Shown piece by piece: positions 1 to 8,370 of a DNA stretch of 39,393 nucleotides. A program made the translations under genes and the position numbers. The stretch covers positions 1 through 39,393 of the forward strand of contig JAAUZY010000052.1 in NCBI GenBank assembly GCA_014804355.1, given 5' to 3'. The stretch comes from Lachnospiraceae bacterium (GTDB lineage Bacteria > Bacillota > Clostridia > Lachnospirales > Lachnospiraceae). Below the pieces are notes generated by a model. It did not search any database. It was not told the origin of the DNA and saw nothing but the letters and a program-made list of their open reading frames with translations. Position 1 is the stretch's first letter, and each line of letters starts with the position of its first letter.

Positions 1-689
1 ATACAAAGTAGATCAAGATCCTGCCGGTTATCCCATGCCTCCAATGCCACGTAATAATTTTTACGGTCTTCTTCGTGGATGATGATAGGTGGATGATTGT
101 GCAGGATCAGAAAGTAATTCATTGCCAAGCGGCCGACGCGACCGTTGCCGTCAGCAAAAGGATGAATATTTTCAAATTTTGCATGGAAGTATGCCGCGGC
201 AGTCAGTGCATTACGGTCTGCCGCGTCTGTAAGCTCCGAGAGCAGTTCATCCAGTTCTTCCGATACGTCTTCCGGTGCGGCGCCAATCTCTTCTTTGCCG
301 GTGACAAAATCGTGTTGCTTGTACTCTCCGGGGCGTTCGCCCAGCTGCCATCTGCGCGTGTCGTAAGTATTCTGGGTTAAGAGCAGATGCAATTCTTTTA
401 TAAATTCTTCATCGAAAGCGCGTTTTACATGGAACGAAGTAAGAAACAATTCGTTCGCATCTTTGGCATTGCGGATTTCAAACAATGTCCGCAGATCTCC
501 GGTGTAAGAAGTTACTCCGTCATGTTCAAAAATCTCTCTGGTATCATGATACGTAATGTTCTCATTTTCGATTTTGCCGGAATGATATGCGAACGCAATA
601 CTGTGTCCGTTTAATGCTTCAGCCAGTTCAGCATCCGTTGTTATATTTTTTTGCTGCCACAGGGCAATGGCTTTTTCATAATCTGTCAT
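1..689 (-). CDS. Fic-domain protein (AMPylase-type), 3' end cut by the window edge
   Basis: Translating the minus strand from the ATG at 689 gives an open frame to the left edge, about 229 residues. It carries the Fic core HPFADGNGRVGR (about residues 176-187, bases 129-164), in which the His is catalytic and DGNGR binds the nucleotide phosphates. Near the N-terminus SGKIEN (residues 37-42) fits the inhibitory motif (S/T)xxxE(G/N) of Fic proteins with an N-terminal autoinhibitory helix. Fic enzymes usually transfer AMP from ATP to hydroxyl side chains of target proteins; the target here is unknown. The start ATG overlaps the stop of the isoprenoid-synthase-like gene (ATGA), so the two are probably translationally coupled. 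A C-terminal DNA-binding domain, common in this subfamily, would lie outside the window. Confidence 0.9.
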   Translation of the reverse strand, partial: MTDYEKAIALWQQKNITTDAELAEALNGHSIAFAYHSGKIENENITYHDTREIFEHDGVTSYTGDLRTLFEIRNAKDANELFLTSFHVKRAFDEEFIKELHLLLTQNTYDTRRWQLGERPGEYKQHDFVTGKEEIGAAPEDVSEELDELLSELTDAADRNALTAAAYFHAKFENIHPFADGNGRVGRLAMNYFLILHNHPPIIIHEEDRKNYYVALEAWDNRQDLDLLC

Positions 690-1921
690 CTTGTCACGCC
701 TTCCGGATTCATGTTGCTGCTCTGATATGTATTAATAAGTTTTTCCTGCTGCTTCTTCATCTTCTTTAGAAAATCAACCGAAAACGGCAGATATGGCTCC
801 AATGCTTTCAAGTATTTCATGGAAAAGAATTGCTGATTCATGGCTGCCGTCAGAAGCGAGATTTCCACGCAGTACTTTAGGACGAATCCTTTTAACTCTG
901 GGTTGACCGGTTCAAATTCCCGAATCATATTCCATGTGAACCAAAGCAGACAGTTGGTGCATTGTTCTAACTTCTGCTGTTTTTCGGCTTCCGTCATCAG
1001 CGTATGGCTTCCTGACTTACGGTCCTCTTCGATATCCTGCAGATCGTCCACCAACTGCAGGATAAACCCGAATTTCAAATAGAAGCTTTCTTCATATTCC
1101 GTCCAGTCTGGTGTTGCAAAAAGATAATCTGCCAGTACGGAAGTACTTCCTTTACGGATTGAAATCTCCAGAATCTGTTCTTCCGTCACGCTTTTTTGCT
1201 GTTGTCCGATACTGTTATTCTGAGCTTCCAGCAGTTGTAACAGCGTTCCCGCGACTTTCTTCTTTTCTGCGTCATCGTATGCGTTCAGAATCATATCCAA
1301 AAGGCAGCAGGTTTTTTCCTCCAATAAGTTATGCGGTGTGGCGGTTTCTCCCTGTAGCTTCAATGCGATCATTCGGTTATATCGTTCTTTATCCTGTCTT
1401 GAAATCTGATCATCGTCAATATAATTGTCAGTATAAGGATAGAGCAGGCTGTAAGCCAGAATCGGGTCTCCTGCATGCTGTTTCCTTCCCTGCATATCTA
1501 CGATCATGGCATAGATAAAATAATTCCGCAATGTCTGCCAGATCTGCGCCGGAGTCAGCGTTTCATCAAATTCCCTGACCCTGTTTATGAAATGCTTTGT
1601 TTCGCACTTAAATGCATTAAGCAGTTCGGGGTTCATCCATTCGGAAAGGGATAGTATTTTTTCTCTTTCTAAGAACTCCGTGAAATCTTGTTCTAGCTCC
1701 TGCTCAAGTTTCTGTTCCCACTGTTTTTGACGCTTTTTATCTTTCGGTTTCTGACGTAGTTTCTTCTGGATTCGCTGGGAGAATTCCTGTACAAGCGCTT
1801 CGTTTTCATTTTTATGTCCGGATTCAATTATGGGAAAAATGTCGGAGTTTTCCTTCAGAAAATCCGGAAAACCCTCTGGCTGTTTTTCCCATGTTGTTCT
1901 GATTTCTTTTGTTGATGTCAT
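686..1921 (-). CDS. Class I isoprenoid-synthase-like protein
   Basis: 411 residues, predicted all-helical. Two acidic motifs are spaced as in class I trans-prenyl/terpene/squalene synthases: DNYIDDD (about residues 165-171), and FGFILQLVDDLQDIEED with DDLQD at about 292-296. These would bind the Mg-diphosphate of a prenyl substrate. Residues 30-85 are highly charged (Lys/Glu/Gln-rich, probably coiled coil). Substrate and product cannot be told from sequence. Start: an in-frame ATG exists 60 bases upstream (1981), but that stretch contains a good promoter, and the ATG at 1921 follows AAGGAAAAG, so 1921 is preferred. The stop overlaps the Fic gene start by four bases, suggesting the two act together. 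No other terpenoid pathway gene is nearby. Confidence 0.72.
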   Translation of the reverse strand: MTSTKEIRTTWEKQPEGFPDFLKENSDIFPIIESGHKNENEALVQEFSQRIQKKLRQKPKDKKRQKQWEQKLEQELEQDFTEFLEREKILSLSEWMNPELLNAFKCETKHFINRVREFDETLTPAQIWQTLRNYFIYAMIVDMQGRKQHAGDPILAYSLLYPYTDNYIDDDQISRQDKERYNRMIALKLQGETATPHNLLEEKTCCLLDMILNAYDDAEKKKVAGTLLQLLEAQNNSIGQQQKSVTEEQILEISIRKGSTSVLADYLFATPDWTEYEESFYLKFGFILQLVDDLQDIEEDRKSGSHTLMTEAEKQQKLEQCTNCLLWFTWNMIREFEPVNPELKGFVLKYCVEISLLTAAMNQQFFSMKYLKALEPYLPFSVDFLKKMKKQQEKLINTYQSSNMNPEGVTR

Positions 1922-1945
1922 CTTTTCCTTACCTGATAATTGTAA

Positions 1946-1975
1946 AATATAGTATGCTTGCAATGAAGCTGTCAA
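1946..1975 (-). promoter_or_regulatory. Sigma-A promoter for the isoprenoid-synthase/Fic pair
   Basis: On the minus strand, TTGACA (1970-1975), an 18-base spacer and TATATT (1946-1951). Transcription would start near 1939, leaving a short leader before the ATG at 1921. The promoter lies inside the longer possible reading frame, which is the reason for rejecting the upstream start. Confidence 0.6.
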
Positions 1976-2044
1976 GCTCACGTTTATTATAGCATACTAT
2001 GGGTATTTTGGGTGGGAAATTAGTTTGCGGGATTCATGCAATCA

Positions 2045-2073
2045 TTGAGAACTAGTACAAAATATAGTATAAT
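2045..2073 (+). promoter_or_regulatory. Sigma-A promoter for the LytTR/GHKL operon
   Basis: TTGAGA (2045-2050), a 17-base spacer and a perfect TATAAT (2068-2073). The expected start near 2080 precedes the GTG at 2107. The -10 region shares the 12-mer AAAATATAGTAT with the divergent promoter at 1944-1955. Confidence 0.7.
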
Positions 2074-2106
2074 GTGGAACAGAGATTTGGAAAGAGGGGT
2101 AATGCT

Positions 2107-2826
2107 GTGCTACATATAGCGGTTTGCGACGATAACGAAGCGATGGTTTTTCAAGTAGAAAACGCTATTGACAGATTTTTTAGTTCTCATTGTGTGGACT
2201 GCAAAATACAAACCTATCAGGTCAGTGAAAATCTGCGGTACGATCTGCAAGATGGGATGTATTTTGATTTGTTCCTTTTGGATATAGAAATGCCCGGAAT
2301 TGGCGGAATGGATATAGCAAAAGTTGTTTATGACACTATGCCTGCCGCAAAGATTATTTTCATTACATCTCATTTAGAATATGCTATATCAGCATATGAA
2401 TTTTCTGTATTTCGATATATTCCGAAAACGATAATAGACGAGAAGCTGCCGCTTGCGCTGGAAGATTTCTATAAGCTGTATCGTCTGGAAAGAAATGAAT
2501 TTTACACGATTGAGGTAAAAAATCATGTGGAGCAGATTCCGTATAGAGAAATACTGTACATTCTGAAGGATGGGAAGTATGCCATATTTCATTTGGCAGA
2601 GGGAAAAATACGATCGGTAAGAAAGACGCTGGCTCATGTTTTTGAAGAAATAAATAAAAAATATTTTTATTTTGCGGACAGGGGATGTATTGTCAATCTG
2701 GCAAATGTGGAAGGCATGGATGATACCGAAATCTTTCTGGCGGATGATCAGCGCATTACGATCAGTAAGGCTAATGTTCCGGATTTCAAAACAACGATGC
2801 TTTGCTTTTGGAGGGAACAGATATGA
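2107..2826 (+). CDS. LytTR-family response regulator (AgrA-like)
   Basis: 239 residues. An N-terminal receiver domain has the acidic pocket D8-D9, phosphoacceptor D59 (in LFLLDIEMPG), T87 and K107. A C-terminal LytTR DNA-binding domain (about residues 130-239) carries the typical RGCIVNL stretch. Such regulators bind pairs of 9-bp direct repeats. The GTG at 2107 is chosen because AGAGGGG lies seven bases upstream; an earlier in-frame GTG at 2074 is upstream of the expected transcription start. The stop overlaps the start of the kinase gene (ATGA), so the two form a coupled operon. No agrB or agrD peptide-signal gene is visible, so the input signal is unknown. The ABC transporter downstream is the likely target. 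Confidence 0.92.
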   Translation: MLHIAVCDDNEAMVFQVENAIDRFFSSHCVDCKIQTYQVSENLRYDLQDGMYFDLFLLDIEMPGIGGMDIAKVVYDTMPAAKIIFITSHLEYAISAYEFSVFRYIPKTIIDEKLPLALEDFYKLYRLERNEFYTIEVKNHVEQIPYREILYILKDGKYAIFHLAEGKIRSVRKTLAHVFEEINKKYFYFADRGCIVNLANVEGMDDTEIFLADDQRITISKANVPDFKTTMLCFWREQI

Positions 2827-4127
2827 TTGTAGTCCAAATATGTGTGGAGTGGCTGGTAACATTCATTGAAAACGCATTCTATTTTTCCATTGTTCGTGCA
2901 TTAGCACCGGAGCAGTTTAAGCGGAAAAAGCAGACTTTTTTATTTTTTGCGGTTGCGTCAGTAATTACTACCGGTATCATTTTATTGAATTTAATCGATC
3001 TTTCTTTCAGCCTTGCGACAATCATCTATTTTTGTCTCGCGCTTTCCTTTGGCGCCTGCATACTATTTCGTGGGAATTTTGTTGGGTTTCTCTCAGTATC
3101 CGTGATTTACTTAACCGGCTTGGGGCTTGTCGAAGGTTCTGTTTTAGGATTGATCGAGAGATTTTCCGATCAGGGATTTTCGGAACAATACCAATCATTC
3201 AGTACCTTACGTATCTATATACTTATTGTGCTTAAATTGATAGACAGTCTGGTTATGTTAGTGGTTCATTTTATATTGAAAAAAGCGAAAGTGACACTGA
3301 AGCAGACAGAAAAAGCATTAATAGGCGCTGTATTAGGATTTTTATGTGCTGGTTACTGGCTGTCGGCAATAACTACAATGACGAATTTTAAAATAGATAT
3401 GATTCAGACGATATTAGCCCTTGCTTTTATTTTTATCCTCTGTTCCGTTTATTTTTATGATCAGATAAGACGGATACGTCAGGAACAGGAAAATACCGCC
3501 CTGCAGAATCGGCTCCTGACTAAAAACTATCAAATGGCAAAGTCTTCTTATGAATCAAATGCACGACTGTATCATGATATGGGCAATCATTTTTCCATGC
3601 TTCAAAATTATCTGGCAGACGGCAAGGTAGAGGAGGCACAGGCATATCTTAAGAGAATCAGCGGTGACAGGGCAGCTTATTCCGTAGAATGCAGGACGGG
3701 TATAGAGGCTGTCGATTATATTCTGAGCCAGAAGATGGAAGTTGCCCTGCAGCACAATATAGAAACAACTATCCATGCAGAATATCCGAAGGATTGCAAT
3801 ATAGACCCTGTTGATCTATGCACCATTCTGACGAACCTGTTGGACAATGCGATCGAAGCGTGTGGGAGAATGCCGGAAGGATCGGACAAAAAACTGACAG
3901 TGACGATTCGTCGTATCAAGCGATTCATTATTATACGTATTGAAAACAGCAGTCTCGAAGAGCCGGTTATTAATAAAGGAAACTTTCTGACTTCCAAACA
4001 GGACAGACGGAATCACGGATGGGGAATGAGGAATGTAAAATCAGCCGTAGAGAAGTATCACGGAGCAATCGAATATGAATATTTTGAAAATATGTTTACC
4101 GTGAGTGTTATGCTTTTTTATCAATAG
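2823..4127 (+). CDS. GHKL sensor histidine kinase (AgrC-like)
   Basis: 434 residues. About six hydrophobic segments fill residues 1-210, followed by a helical linker and a cytoplasmic kinase core. The phosphorylated His is H251 in YHDMGNHF; the ATP-binding GHKL domain has NLLDNAIEA (N box, residues 338-346) and GWGMRNV (G box). The order and motifs are those of AgrC-type kinases that sense peptides or membrane signals. The ATG at 2823 follows GGAGGG with seven-base spacing; an in-frame TTG at 2802 is less likely. It is the cognate partner of the overlapping LytTR regulator. Confidence 0.92.
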   Translation: MIVVQICVEWLVTFIENAFYFSIVRALAPEQFKRKKQTFLFFAVASVITTGIILLNLIDLSFSLATIIYFCLALSFGACILFRGNFVGFLSVSVIYLTGLGLVEGSVLGLIERFSDQGFSEQYQSFSTLRIYILIVLKLIDSLVMLVVHFILKKAKVTLKQTEKALIGAVLGFLCAGYWLSAITTMTNFKIDMIQTILALAFIFILCSVYFYDQIRRIRQEQENTALQNRLLTKNYQMAKSSYESNARLYHDMGNHFSMLQNYLADGKVEEAQAYLKRISGDRAAYSVECRTGIEAVDYILSQKMEVALQHNIETTIHAEYPKDCNIDPVDLCTILTNLLDNAIEACGRMPEGSDKKLTVTIRRIKRFIIIRIENSSLEEPVINKGNFLTSKQDRRNHGWGMRNVKSAVEKYHGAIEYEYFENMFTVSVMLFYQ

Positions 4128-4135
4128 TATATTTA

Positions 4136-4196
4136 GAGGACAGTTACCCATTGTTTTGAGGACAGTTGCGGCAGCTGTCTTTTTTTGTGCTACACT
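4136..4196 (+). promoter_or_regulatory. Candidate LytTR operator and activator-dependent promoter of the ABC transporter
   Basis: The 10-mer GAGGACAGTT occurs at 4136-4145 and 4158-4167, exactly 22 bases apart. Read as LytTR boxes, ACAGTTACC (4140-4148) and ACAGTTGCG (4162-4170) are 9-mers separated by 13 bases, the geometry known for AgrA-type regulators. A -10-like TACACT lies at 4191-4196; the position expected for -35 holds only GCGGCA, directly after the second box, as expected if an activator replaces a good -35. The neighbouring LytTR regulator is the obvious candidate to bind. Confidence 0.6.
4161..4186 (+). terminator. Possible short rho-independent terminator after the kinase gene
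   Basis: GACAGTTG-CGG-CAGCTGTC forms an 8-bp stem (one G-U) with a 3-base loop, followed by seven T (4180-4186). The left arm coincides with the second LytTR box, so the element may be a terminator, part of the operator, or both. Confidence 0.45.
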
Positions 4197-4232
4197 ATGG
4201 ATAAATCGGAGAGGGATAGGAGGAAACACAAT

Positions 4233-4946
4233 ATGAGTGAAAACATTATTCTGGATGTCAGGCATATGCAAAAGGGATATAAGAAATTCCCCGTATTGAA
4301 AGATGTATCTTTTCAAATCAAGCAGGGGCATATTCTTGGACTGATCGGGAAAAACGGCGCAGGGAAAACGACCCTTATGAAATCTATTCTTGGGTTAAAC
4401 ACAAATTATCAGGGAGAAATCATTTTTCATGGTGCAAAAATGACAGCTTCGAACGAAACGATGAAATCAGAAATCGGTTCTCTCGTAGATGTAAATTTTT
4501 ATGATGATATGACAGCCTACCGGAATTTGAAGGTAGCCATGATGTTGACGAAGACAATTCATGGCTCTGAACAGGATGAACGTATCCATGAACTGCTTTC
4601 TTTTGTAGGCCTGGAAACGTCCGCTAATAAGAGTGTACGTTCATTTTCTTTCGGAATGAAGCAGCGTTTAGCGCTGGCACAGGCGCTCATTACAAAACCG
4701 GTTCTGCTGATTCTGGATGAACCCTTTGTAGGGCTTGATCCCATCGGGATTGAAGAGGTAAAGAGTCTGCTTCGTCGGCTCTGCCGGGACAATGAAACAT
4801 CTATTATTTTTTCCAGTCATCAACTCACGGAAGTTTGCGATCTGGCGGATGATATAGTGGTTTTGAGTGACGGTATGATTAAGTATTCCGACACATATGA
4901 AAATATGAAAAACAGTAATATCTCCATGGTGGAGTTAATGAGATGA
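4233..4946 (+). CDS. ABC transporter ATP-binding protein
   Basis: 237 residues, a complete ABC ATPase: Walker A GKNGAGKTT (39-47), signature FSFGMKQR (138-145), Walker B LLILDEP (158-164, catalytic E163) and H-loop H196. It resembles the ATPase subunits of two-gene exporters of the antimicrobial-peptide (BcrA/NatA) type that Clostridia often place beside LytTR systems; the actual substrate is not evident. The ATG at 4233 has AGGAGG upstream (4218-4223); longer in-frame starts lie over the promoter. The permease begins 14 bases after the stop. Confidence 0.93.
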   Translation: MSENIILDVRHMQKGYKKFPVLKDVSFQIKQGHILGLIGKNGAGKTTLMKSILGLNTNYQGEIIFHGAKMTASNETMKSEIGSLVDVNFYDDMTAYRNLKVAMMLTKTIHGSEQDERIHELLSFVGLETSANKSVRSFSFGMKQRLALAQALITKPVLLILDEPFVGLDPIGIEEVKSLLRRLCRDNETSIIFSSHQLTEVCDLADDIVVLSDGMIKYSDTYENMKNSNISMVELMR

Positions 4947-4959
4947 GGAGGATAGAAAC

Positions 4960-5748
4960 ATGAGTTTAGCACAAGTAATCAAAACGGAACTTTATAAGGA
5001 CAGCCATCGGAAAAGCAGTCTGATGCTGTTCATCCCCATGTTGTTGGCATTCGTTATCACATTCGGGTATTCACAGGGAATGATTAAGCTTGATCTGACT
5101 GTGGGAAGCACAGAGGTATTTTCCTGTATGGACTTTGTTTTCATTGTCTGGAATGTACTGTCGGGACTGGGAATTGTGGGTATTTTGTTGATTCTATTTG
5201 CAGCTTTCCAATTTTCAGGGGAGATTGAGCGTGGACAAATCAAGCTGATGCTACTGCGGATCGGAAAACGGTCAACCGTAATGCTCGGAAAATATCTGGC
5301 GGCAATCATTGTAGCGGGCGTATCCATCATAGGAACGCTTTTGGTATGTATCGTCTCCTATTATTTGTTCGTATCCGGTTCGTCTATGGGAACAGGTTTG
5401 TTTGTATCAACAATAGAGGGGCTTTCTACATGGAATATTTGGGCTTGTATTTTTTTACAGATTTTAATGTATTTCATCTTGATCGGGATCACCTTTTTGA
5501 TCGGGATCTTTACAAATCCCTTTGTTACTTTCATTCTGACCATGGTGATTATGTATGTAGGGAATTACTTAACCGGCGCTGAAAGTTTTGTTTCTAAGCT
5601 GTTTCCGGCATATTGGAGCAACCGGCTTATGTTAAACGGAACGGTATCTATTATATCCGTGGTTATCTCTGTATGCTTTACAGCGGCGTTGACAGCGCTC
5701 ATCATGTTCACGGCTACGATACTTTTTCAGAGACAGGACATAAAATAA
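4960..5748 (+). CDS. ABC transporter permease
   Basis: 262 residues with about six hydrophobic segments (roughly 20-40, 60-85, 107-133, 150-183, 188-205, 225-255). The layout is that of ABC-2 type permeases working with a separate ATPase. A Shine-Dalgarno GAGGAGG overlaps the ATPase stop. Together with the preceding gene it should form a membrane exporter, probably induced by the adjacent LytTR/GHKL system. No terminator is obvious after it. Confidence 0.85.
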   Translation: MSLAQVIKTELYKDSHRKSSLMLFIPMLLAFVITFGYSQGMIKLDLTVGSTEVFSCMDFVFIVWNVLSGLGIVGILLILFAAFQFSGEIERGQIKLMLLRIGKRSTVMLGKYLAAIIVAGVSIIGTLLVCIVSYYLFVSGSSMGTGLFVSTIEGLSTWNIWACIFLQILMYFILIGITFLIGIFTNPFVTFILTMVIMYVGNYLTGAESFVSKLFPAYWSNRLMLNGTVSIISVVISVCFTAALTALIMFTATILFQRQDIK

Positions 5749-5858
5749 ACAGGACACGGCATGGGGATTTATGATAGAATGAATGCGTATTTGAACTTGG
5801 GGAGGGAGCGAAACAGGAAACGAATTGAAGAAGAAAGTTAGAATGAGGAGAAATTGAA

Positions 5859-7217
5859 GTGGCAGCGACTGACACTAAAGACATGACAACAGGTAATCCC
5901 GCCCGTTTATTGCTGGCATTCTCCATGCCGCTTATGTTGGGGAATCTGTTTCAACAATTATATACTTTTGTGGATGCGCTTATCGTGGGACAGTGTGTGA
6001 GCGCCAATGCGCTGGCGGCACTTGGAGCGACGGAGTGGCTGACATTTATCATGTTTGGCGTCATTCAGGGAGTTACGCAGGGATGTTCTGTGGTGATTGC
6101 CGGTTTTTTCGGGGAAAAGCAGATAGACGCGTTGAAACGTGCCATATACGGCGGATGTCTCATTGCGGTTGTGGGAGCGGCAGGATTTACCATGGTAGGA
6201 CAGCTCGCAATCGTGCCGGGACTTAGGTTATTGCGGACGCCATCGGAAGTTTTGGATCTGACGCAGACATATCTGCGGATTCTGTATGCGGGAGTTCCGA
6301 TTACTTTCCTGTACAATATCGCTGCCGCCATACTGCGTGCGCTGGGGAACAGTAAGAAACCGCTTCATGCGATGATCATAGCGTCTCTCGGAAATATTGT
6401 ATTGGATCTGCTTTTTGTGGCGGGACTGGATATGGGAATTGCGGGAGCGGCATACGGCACTGTGCTGGCGCAGGTTCTGGCGGCGGTTTACTGTGTGATT
6501 GCCATAAGGAAGATTGAGGTGTGCCGGATCGGCAGAGAGAACAAAGTGCCAGACAGAAGTATTCTGCGGGAGCAGATTCGAATGGGCATACCTATGGGCT
6601 TGCAGAACATTATTACCGCCATCGGAGGTCTGGTAGTGCAGGCTACGGTCAATGGTTTCGGAATCCTGTTTCTGACGGGATATGCGGCGGCAAACAAGGT
6701 ATATGTGTTGTTAGAGATTGCGGCGACTTCTTACGGACACGGCATTCTCACATATACGGCGCAGAATAAGGGCATTGGCAATGACAAGAGAATACGGGAC
6801 GGATTATTTGCGGCATTGGCGATCGGAATTGTTACGGCGCTTATGATGTCCGCTGTTATGGTTTTTGCCGGTCAGGGGATATTGGGGCTTTTTATCAAGG
6901 AGACGGAAAGCGGTGCCGGCGAGATGATTCGGGTAGGATATAGCTATCTGTGTGTTCTGGCTGTAGGTTTTCCTTTGTTGTATTGTCTCTATGTGCTCAG
7001 AGCATGTATTCAAGGCATGGGAGATTCGATGCTGCCCATGTTGTCCAGTTTTATGCAGGTATTTATGCGGGTGATATGCGCCCTGTTTCTGACACGTGTG
7101 ATCGGGAATGAAGGAGTTTTCTGGGGAGAGGTGCTTGCGTGGTTTGGGGCGGATGTGTTTTTGGGAATCGTTTGTGTGAAGAAGATGGTAGTAAACTCTT
7201 CGGGGCTGCTAAAATGA
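5859..7217 (+). CDS. MATE family efflux transporter
   Basis: 452 residues with about 12 membrane segments. The N-terminus (GNPARLLLAFSMPLMLGNLF, then FQQLYTFVDALIVGQ) is typical of the DinF/NorM-like bacterial MATE exporters, which expel drugs or metabolites using a cation gradient. The GTG at 5859 has GAGGAG eight bases upstream; the ATG seven codons later has no ribosome site. The 110 bases before it hold no clear promoter, so it may be read through from the ABC operon. Its substrate is not identifiable. Confidence 0.93.
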   Translation: MAATDTKDMTTGNPARLLLAFSMPLMLGNLFQQLYTFVDALIVGQCVSANALAALGATEWLTFIMFGVIQGVTQGCSVVIAGFFGEKQIDALKRAIYGGCLIAVVGAAGFTMVGQLAIVPGLRLLRTPSEVLDLTQTYLRILYAGVPITFLYNIAAAILRALGNSKKPLHAMIIASLGNIVLDLLFVAGLDMGIAGAAYGTVLAQVLAAVYCVIAIRKIEVCRIGRENKVPDRSILREQIRMGIPMGLQNIITAIGGLVVQATVNGFGILFLTGYAAANKVYVLLEIAATSYGHGILTYTAQNKGIGNDKRIRDGLFAALAIGIVTALMMSAVMVFAGQGILGLFIKETESGAGEMIRVGYSYLCVLAVGFPLLYCLYVLRACIQGMGDSMLPMLSSFMQVFMRVICALFLTRVIGNEGVFWGEVLAWFGADVFLGIVCVKKMVVNSSGLLK

Positions 7218-7290
7218 CATAGCAATGTGTAGGAAGTTATGCTATAGTTTCATTGAATATGCAAAGGAAGCAATCACTTCAGAAGGGTAA

Positions 7291-8349
7291 ATGGCAATGA
7301 AAAGAAGAATATTCAAAATCATAAAGTCCATCGGCTTAGCCATTATTGCATTCGTAATCCTATTTTTTATTATAAGGGCAGTTGGAGTAGGCATTAACAG
7401 AAGAACGCCTGAAGGTGGTATAAATAAGTCCATGTATGTGGATATAAACGGAACAAAGCAATGGATCAACATTTATGGCGAAAATATTAATAATCCGGTT
7501 TTGCTGTATTTGCATGGCGGACCGGGTTCTTCCACAAGTGATATTGATTACGTGATCACAAGAAAATGGGCAGACGTCTATACAGTGGTAACGTGGGATC
7601 AGAGAAACTGTGGAAAGAGCTATGATGCCGGGCAGAATGAGATTGAATTGACAAGGGATATGTTTTTAGAAGACGGAAAGGAAATGACGGAGTTTATACG
7701 AGACTATTTATCAGTAGATCAGATAACCGTACTTGGTCATTCATGGGGATCGATTTACGGGGCAAATCTTGTATTGGAATATCCGGATTATTATGAATGC
7801 TTCATAGGTACAGGGCAGCTTGTCGATTCAATTGATAATGAGAAGGCATTTAAGGAAGAGGCGATATCTTGGGTAGAGGGTGACAATGAAGCTTTAGAGC
7901 TTGTCAGGCAATTGACGCCGGAGAGCGTGACTATGAATCATATTCTGGCAAGAAATGCTTTGATGGAAAAATACGGTTACAACATGATGAAGGACGGTTC
8001 TGACTATAATCTCATAACAACGATCATTTTCAATCCAAACTATTCAATTGTTGACTGGGCAAAATATTTTTCAAGAGATATGAGCGTATATTTAACATTT
8101 TTCCAATCAGAAGAATTTCAATCATTTTCTTTAAAAGGAAGATTAGAGTATAAAGTTCCTTATTATAATATCAATGGAAATATGGATTATCAGACTAACT
8201 ATAAACTGGCAGGGGAGTATTTTGACAGTATAGATGCACCTTATAAAGAACTGTTTATAATGGAAAATACTACACATGGTTTGCTGGAATCGAAATCGGA
8301 AGAATTTTCAAAGATAGTACATAAAATTGCAAGTGGAAGGTCACACTAG
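7291..8349 (+). CDS. Membrane-anchored alpha/beta hydrolase (proline-iminopeptidase-like)
   Basis: 352 residues. One N-terminal membrane segment (about 13-34) would leave the catalytic domain outside the cell. HGGPG (75-79) is the oxyanion motif typical of prolyl iminopeptidase-type hydrolases; the nucleophile S151 sits in GHSWGS and the likely catalytic His is near residue 329 (TTHGLL). The substrate is unknown; a peptide or small ester is possible. AAGGG lies just ahead of ATG 7291, and a second ATG two codons later could also serve. The next gene follows closely. Confidence 0.86.
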   Translation: MAMKRRIFKIIKSIGLAIIAFVILFFIIRAVGVGINRRTPEGGINKSMYVDINGTKQWINIYGENINNPVLLYLHGGPGSSTSDIDYVITRKWADVYTVVTWDQRNCGKSYDAGQNEIELTRDMFLEDGKEMTEFIRDYLSVDQITVLGHSWGSIYGANLVLEYPDYYECFIGTGQLVDSIDNEKAFKEEAISWVEGDNEALELVRQLTPESVTMNHILARNALMEKYGYNMMKDGSDYNLITTIIFNPNYSIVDWAKYFSRDMSVYLTFFQSEEFQSFSLKGRLEYKVPYYNINGNMDYQTNYKLAGEYFDSIDAPYKELFIMENTTHGLLESKSEEFSKIVHKIASGRSH

Positions 8350-8370
8350 ATGAATTTAAGGAGCAGCGAT

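Noticed and set aside
1922..1981. N-terminal extension of the isoprenoid-synthase-like protein
   Set aside because: The bases contain the promoter TTGACA-18-TATATT, and the downstream ATG has the better ribosome site.
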